DNA from: CAZZBK01 sp964652155
GTDB taxonomy: Bacteria > Planctomycetota > Planctomycetia > Pirellulales > PNKZ01
Reading direction: 5' to 3'
DNA: 64,000 bases
Assembly: GCA_964652155.1 (NCBI GenBank)
Contig: CAZZBK010000011.1
Span: forward strand, 4,842-68,841
The notes under the pieces were generated by a model, which saw only the letters and a program-made list of their open reading frames with translations, did no database searches and was not told the origin of the DNA. The position numbers and the translations under genes are program-made. Below are positions 60,459 to 64,000 of the stretch, piece by piece (within the stretch, counting starts at the first letter, position 1; every line of letters starts with the position of its first letter).

Positions 60459-62093
60459 ATGAATCTCTCACGCTCTCGATTATTCGTTCACAGCATCGCT
60501 CTGCTGCTCGTCGCGCTGACGCTCGACGTGAGCCGAGTCGTAGCCGAGGTGCCAGGTTTTCCGGCCAAGCCGAGCCTCAAGCCTGATGCGAGCGATGCCT
60601 TTTTCAAGACCGGCCAGATCCCGCGACTGAAGATCGAAATCGAACAGGCGGAACTGCAAAAGTTGCGACAGAACAATCGCGCGTACGTACGGTGCCGCGT
60701 GCTCGAAAATGACCAGCGCGAGTACCAACACGTCGGCATCAAGCTCAAGGGAGCGGCCGGCAGCTTCCGCGGAGTCGACGATCGCCCGGCCCTCACGCTG
60801 AATTTCGACAAGTTTCTCAAGGGACAATCGTTTCACGACCTCGACAAAATGCACCTCAACAACTCGGTGCAAGACAACACCTATCTCAACGAATTGATCT
60901 GCTCGGACATTTGCGCCTCGGCCGGTGTGCCTGCTGCGCGGGCGACCCATGCCCGGGTGTGGCTCAACGGCCGCGACCTGGGCTTCTACGTGCTCAAGGA
61001 AGGCTTCGACACGCAATTCCTGAAGCGTCATTTTGCCAAGTACGACGGCAACCTGTACGACGGCGGGTTCTGCCAGGAGATCGAAGGCAACTTGGAGAAA
61101 GACGAGGGCAAGGGTCCTGACGACCGTAGCGACCTCAAGCAACTCGTGCTCGCCTGCCGCGAGCCCAACGCCATGCTCCGCCCCCAGAAAATTGCCGAAG
61201 TGCTCGACATGGACGCCTTCCTCTCGTTTGTCGCCGTCGAGTTGATGATGTGCCACTGGGACGGTTACTGCCAGAATCGAAACAACTATCGCGTCTATTT
61301 CAACCCGGCCACGAAGCAGGCGCAGTTCATGCCGCATGGCATGGACCAAATGTTCGGCGACGCGAATTTCTCGATCCTGCACACGCCCGGCGCGCTGGTC
61401 ACACAGGCCGCGCTGCAACCCATCGATGTGCGGGCACGGTATCGCGAGCGGATCAACAAGCTGTTGCCGATTTTCAGTCCGCCCGACAAATTGCTCGCGC
61501 GCGTCGACGAGGTGCACGCCCGCATGCGCCCGGTGCTCGCTTCGATCAACGAGAATGTGGCCCGCGATCACGACAACGCGGTGCGGGGGCTCAAAGATCG
61601 GCTCGTGGCGCGCGCCAAGGGGTTGGAACAGCTCAATGGCACGTATGACCCCAAGCCGCTGGTGTTCGACGCGCAGGGCATTGCCAAGCTGAACAAATGG
61701 TACACCAAGAGCGAGTCCCCCGACGCGCGACACGAGGAGCCCACCGTCGACGGTGTGCCGACTTGGTCGATCACCGTGGGACCGAGCGGGCAATGCGTCG
61801 CCTCGTGGCGCAACAAGGTGCAACTGGCGGCCGGCACGTACAAACTCCGCGCTCGCGTGAAGAGCGTCGACTTGGCAGCGACGCAGAGTGGCCAGGGGAA
61901 CGGAGCCGGCGTAAGGATTTCCGGTGGGCAGCGAACGAATCATGTCGAGGGCAATGCCGCGTGGCAGGTCATCGAACATGAGTTTGCAGTCGCCGCACCG
62001 CAGCAAGAAGTCGAACTGGTCGCCGAGCTGCGCGCCTCTCGCGGCCAGGTCTGGTTCGACAAAAATGCCCTGCAATTGGTCCGCGCCAAGTGA
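60459..62093 (+). CDS. Exported CotH-family protein kinase
   Basis: A 544-aa protein with a signal peptide (about residues 1-29). The CotH domain spans about 50-350 and shows GIKLKGAAGSFR (nucleotide lid), WDGYCQNRNNY (267-277), and the metal/catalytic PHGMDQMFGD block (292-301, Asp296). CotH is an atypical kinase that phosphorylates spore-coat proteins in Bacillus; planctomycete members are secreted and their targets are unknown. The C-terminal 150 residues look like a beta-sandwich carbohydrate-binding-like domain. It is convergent, with six bases between stops, with the DUF4956 and VTC genes, which often accompany CotH genes in other bacteria. Confidence 0.9.
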   Translation: MNLSRSRLFVHSIALLLVALTLDVSRVVAEVPGFPAKPSLKPDASDAFFKTGQIPRLKIEIEQAELQKLRQNNRAYVRCRVLENDQREYQHVGIKLKGAAGSFRGVDDRPALTLNFDKFLKGQSFHDLDKMHLNNSVQDNTYLNELICSDICASAGVPAARATHARVWLNGRDLGFYVLKEGFDTQFLKRHFAKYDGNLYDGGFCQEIEGNLEKDEGKGPDDRSDLKQLVLACREPNAMLRPQKIAEVLDMDAFLSFVAVELMMCHWDGYCQNRNNYRVYFNPATKQAQFMPHGMDQMFGDANFSILHTPGALVTQAALQPIDVRARYRERINKLLPIFSPPDKLLARVDEVHARMRPVLASINENVARDHDNAVRGLKDRLVARAKGLEQLNGTYDPKPLVFDAQGIAKLNKWYTKSESPDARHEEPTVDGVPTWSITVGPSGQCVASWRNKVQLAAGTYKLRARVKSVDLAATQSGQGNGAGVRISGGQRTNHVEGNAAWQVIEHEFAVAAPQQEVELVAELRASRGQVWFDKNALQLVRAK

Positions 62094-62099
62094 CGCGCG

Positions 62100-62774
62100 T
62101 CAAGGGGCCTCTTCGAGCTGGGCCCAGCGGACGCTCTGCACGCCATCGAGCTGGTTCAACGCGCGGACGAGTTCGGCCACATCGCACGTGGGGTTGAGCC
62201 GGACGCGGTATTGATAGTCGATGGCGCTTCCCTGCTTCGAGGTTTCGATCGCCATCAGCTCGACATGCCGCGTCGCGCCGCCGAGCAGCGGGAGGATGGC
62301 GATTTGGGGCGACTGACCGATCGCCAGCCGGATGTCGAGCTTGGTGATTCGATCCGAGACAAGGTTGAGCGTGGGGCGAAACAGCCACGCCGCGACCCCC
62401 ACGACGAGTGCGCCCGAGGTGGCGACCGCGAGATTGCTGGCCCCGGCCGCCATGCCCATCACCACGGCAAAAATGACAAACGCCGTGTCGCGCGTATCGC
62501 GCACCACGGTCCGAAATCGGACGATCGAAAGCGCCCCCACCAAACTGAACGCACGGGCCACACTGTCGCCGATCACTTGCGTGACGATGGCGATCAGAAT
62601 CGACAGCAACACGAGCGTGGCCACGAACGAGGAGCTGTCGTCGGTGGCGTTGCTGGTCCTCTTATAGATGACGGCGACGAGCCAGCCCAACAGCAGCGAC
62701 AGCGTGAGCCGGACGATCAGTTCGCCCGCCCCGACATTCGTGTCGATCAGGGCACGTTGCAGCCAAGGCTCCAT
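62100..62774 (-). CDS. DUF4956 membrane protein
   Basis: A 224-aa protein with four predicted helices in its first 140 residues, including ERIVRF-like FSLVGALSIVRFRT with a conserved Arg and a DTAFVIFAVVMGMAAG helix, both typical of DUF4956. The remainder is a soluble ferredoxin-like domain. The family commonly neighbours VTC polyphosphate polymerases and CotH kinases and is thought to be a membrane partner. Its gene lies 27 bases after the VTC stop, so it is co-transcribed. Function unknown. Confidence 0.85.
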   Translation of the reverse strand: MEPWLQRALIDTNVGAGELIVRLTLSLLLGWLVAVIYKRTSNATDDSSSFVATLVLLSILIAIVTQVIGDSVARAFSLVGALSIVRFRTVVRDTRDTAFVIFAVVMGMAAGASNLAVATSGALVVGVAAWLFRPTLNLVSDRITKLDIRLAIGQSPQIAILPLLGGATRHVELMAIETSKQGSAIDYQYRVRLNPTCDVAELVRALNQLDGVQSVRWAQLEEAP

Positions 62775-62801
62775 CGCCAGATTCCTTGAAAAGAGGCACG
62801 T

Positions 62802-63608
62802 CTAGGCGGAGCGCGCATCGCGCTCGCGTGTCGTGGCATCCGACAGCGTGGGGGGCACGAGCCCGCATTGCTCGACGCTGCGGCGATATTTTGAGACCCC
62901 GGTGGGGGTCATCTGCAACTCGGTCATCAGGCGTTTGAACAGCCCGGGCAGGGTGTCACAGAACTTCATCTCGACGATCACGTCGTCGCACAAGAGCTGT
63001 GGCGGAGCATCGACCGCTTGCACGCGAATGTCCGAAGCCGCTTGGCAACGCAAGTGGCGATCGAGCGTCAGGCGAAACATCGCGCCGTCACTCTCGCCCG
63101 TCAGGGCGGTGCGCCAGTAGCTCACTTCGCAAATGGGTTGCAGTTTTCGGGCGCGTAGGCGGCGGCGAAACCAATGCCCCGTCCAGTCGGCTTTTACCCG
63201 CGCGGCGGCGAGTCGCTGCAACTCCGCATCGTCGATCAGGGTGCGGCGTTTGCAAACCCGTCCGCCCGACTTGGCTTTGTGTTCCAAAAAGACCTGTCGA
63301 GCGGTACCGTAGCGTCGTAGCCGCAGCTTTTGCAACGCATGCGATCCCTCGCGGCGATACACGTGCCACTCGGGCGTTTCAAAATACAGTCCATGCACTT
63401 CATAGGCGTTGCCCTGCTCCGCGCGTGCATGCGGGTCAAGCGTCATGTGTCGTTGCGCGGCGTCGAGCAACTCGGCGGCGCGGCTCGTGGGGAGCAAGAA
63501 CTTCAACTCGAAGGCCGCGAGCGTGCCGTTTGCTCGCAAACTGGGCGAGAGCCAAGGCTGGGCAGCGAGTTGGGCCGACGATGGAGCGTGATTCTGTGGT
63601 GCAGTCAC
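62802..63608 (-). CDS. VTC-domain polyphosphate polymerase
   Basis: A 268-aa protein containing a VTC domain. The start of the fold is AFELKFLLP (lysine near residue 34), followed by YEVHGLYFETPEW, a KLRLRRYG basic strand, EHKAKSGGRVCKRR and a late VIVEMKF strand ending with SKYRRSVE. These basic strands line the tunnel in which ATP is polymerised to polyphosphate. GTG 63608 is used; longer TTG- or GTG-initiated starts exist and the true start is uncertain, with no clear ribosome-binding site. It is upstream of DUF4956 in a two-gene unit. Confidence 0.85.
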   Translation of the reverse strand: MTAPQNHAPSSAQLAAQPWLSPSLRANGTLAAFELKFLLPTSRAAELLDAAQRHMTLDPHARAEQGNAYEVHGLYFETPEWHVYRREGSHALQKLRLRRYGTARQVFLEHKAKSGGRVCKRRTLIDDAELQRLAAARVKADWTGHWFRRRLRARKLQPICEVSYWRTALTGESDGAMFRLTLDRHLRCQAASDIRVQAVDAPPQLLCDDVIVEMKFCDTLPGLFKRLMTELQMTPTGVSKYRRSVEQCGLVPPTLSDATTRERDARSA

Positions 63609-63868
63609 AATGGCAAAATTGCCCGATCGGGTGATACGAGTCACCACCCCGACCGTCCTAGCCGCGGGCGACGTGACCTTGGCGCGATTATATCGCAAAC
63701 CGCGACGAGTGCCAAACTTTTGGCATGGAGGTCGAGCCAGCCCCATGAAAGGCAGCGTCTGCAATCACGGCGGCAGATCATCTGTACCGAGGCGTTGCCT
63801 CCACACCGAACTCGCTCGACCCGAAGGACTACGCAACCTTGAACCGAGCGAATTGACAGACCAGTCAC

Positions 63869-64000
63869 TCACCAGCCGCCGGTGGTGGTGAGTGTGTAGT
63901 CGATGGCGGCGGCGTGGACGAGACTGTCGGCCCCGGTGGTACGCTGCGCAGCGACATTCTCGAATCGTTTGATTGTCACGCGCCGAGAACCGCTGGCGGC
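63869..64000 (-). CDS. C-terminus of a larger protein, cut by window end
   Basis: The last 43 residues of a minus-strand gene, ending at TGA 63869-63871. The sequence (start AASGSRRVTIKRFE; end AAIDYTLTTTGGW) looks like the final beta-strands of an exported beta-sandwich protein. Too little is present for a family call. Confidence 0.55.
   Translation of the reverse strand, partial: AASGSRRVTIKRFENVAAQRTTGADSLVHAAAIDYTLTTTGGW

Noticed and set aside
60480..62075. 531-codon minus-strand frame opposite the CotH gene
   Set aside because: CotH on the plus strand has a signal peptide and catalytic motifs; the antisense frame has none.

Overview
The window is high-GC DNA from what looks like a planctomycete, probably in or near the Pirellulales. 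The evidence is a DUF1559 H-X9-DG pseudopilin (47046-48254), twin-arginine-exported oxidoreductases, a secreted CotH kinase, Sel1-repeat proteins, lone small membrane proteins, and frequent intergenic palindromes. This placement comes from gene-family content, not from rRNA, which is absent. The only structural RNA found is tRNA-Ala(GGC). A run of exactly 100 N (16742-16841) is a scaffold gap that removes the start of one gene.

Layout. 1-1981: two-gene arginine catabolic unit (LOR/SDH ornithine-cyclodeaminase-type domain plus arginine dihydrolase-type amidinohydrolase), then tRNA-Ala and a terminator. 2507-4490: small membrane protein, class V PLP enzyme and coaD. 4543-4661: REP-like palindrome pair. 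4795-6710: three exported proteins of unknown function, the first DUF1326. 6888-11042: four-gene molybdenum hydroxylase operon whose iron-sulfur subunit has lost most ligands of its first cluster, followed by a 78-aa Cys-rich protein. 11527-18882: cold-shock protein, iron alcohol dehydrogenase, GlcG/HbpS-like protein, Gfo/Idh/MocA oxidoreductase, an unknown exported protein at the gap, acetylxylan-esterase-like hydrolase and a PRK-like sugar/nucleoside kinase.

18919-25543 is a tightly packed minus-strand nucleotide-sugar and glycan cluster: heptose-1-P guanylyltransferase-like, two epimerases, a glycosyltransferase fused to a methyltransferase-like domain, a heptose-7-P kinase-like GHMP kinase and a C-methyltransferase. 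Then come an M20-type peptidase, a class III aminotransferase, a three-gene membrane operon, a sialate O-acetylesterase-like protein, YchF, a CehA/McbA-type metallohydrolase, a PAP2 protein, a GT39 glycosyltransferase and dapA.

39965-45097 holds three consecutive genes for exported scaffold-like proteins (PASTA+Sel1; coiled-coil with a terminal Zn-knuckle; PDZ+Sel1). They form the most unusual multi-gene unit here with no assigned role. 45214-51705: pdxJ, two small proteins, a DUF1559 pseudopilin, a UvrD/Rep-type helicase and a K+ channel. 51929-55941: the glycolate oxidase operon glcD-glcE-glcF. 56065-57986: GalU translationally coupled to a plant-type glucuronokinase-like GHMP kinase, pointing to UDP-glucose/UDP-glucuronate supply. 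58072-60416: two amidohydrolases. 60459-63608: a secreted CotH kinase convergent with a DUF4956 membrane protein and a VTC-type polyphosphate polymerase. The window ends inside a minus-strand gene.

Functional themes are carbon and sugar-acid oxidation (Mo hydroxylase, glycolate oxidase), cell-surface glycan building (two sugar-nucleotide loci, GT39, CotH, polyphosphate) and exported hydrolases. Family assignments rest on motifs read by eye; no database search was possible.
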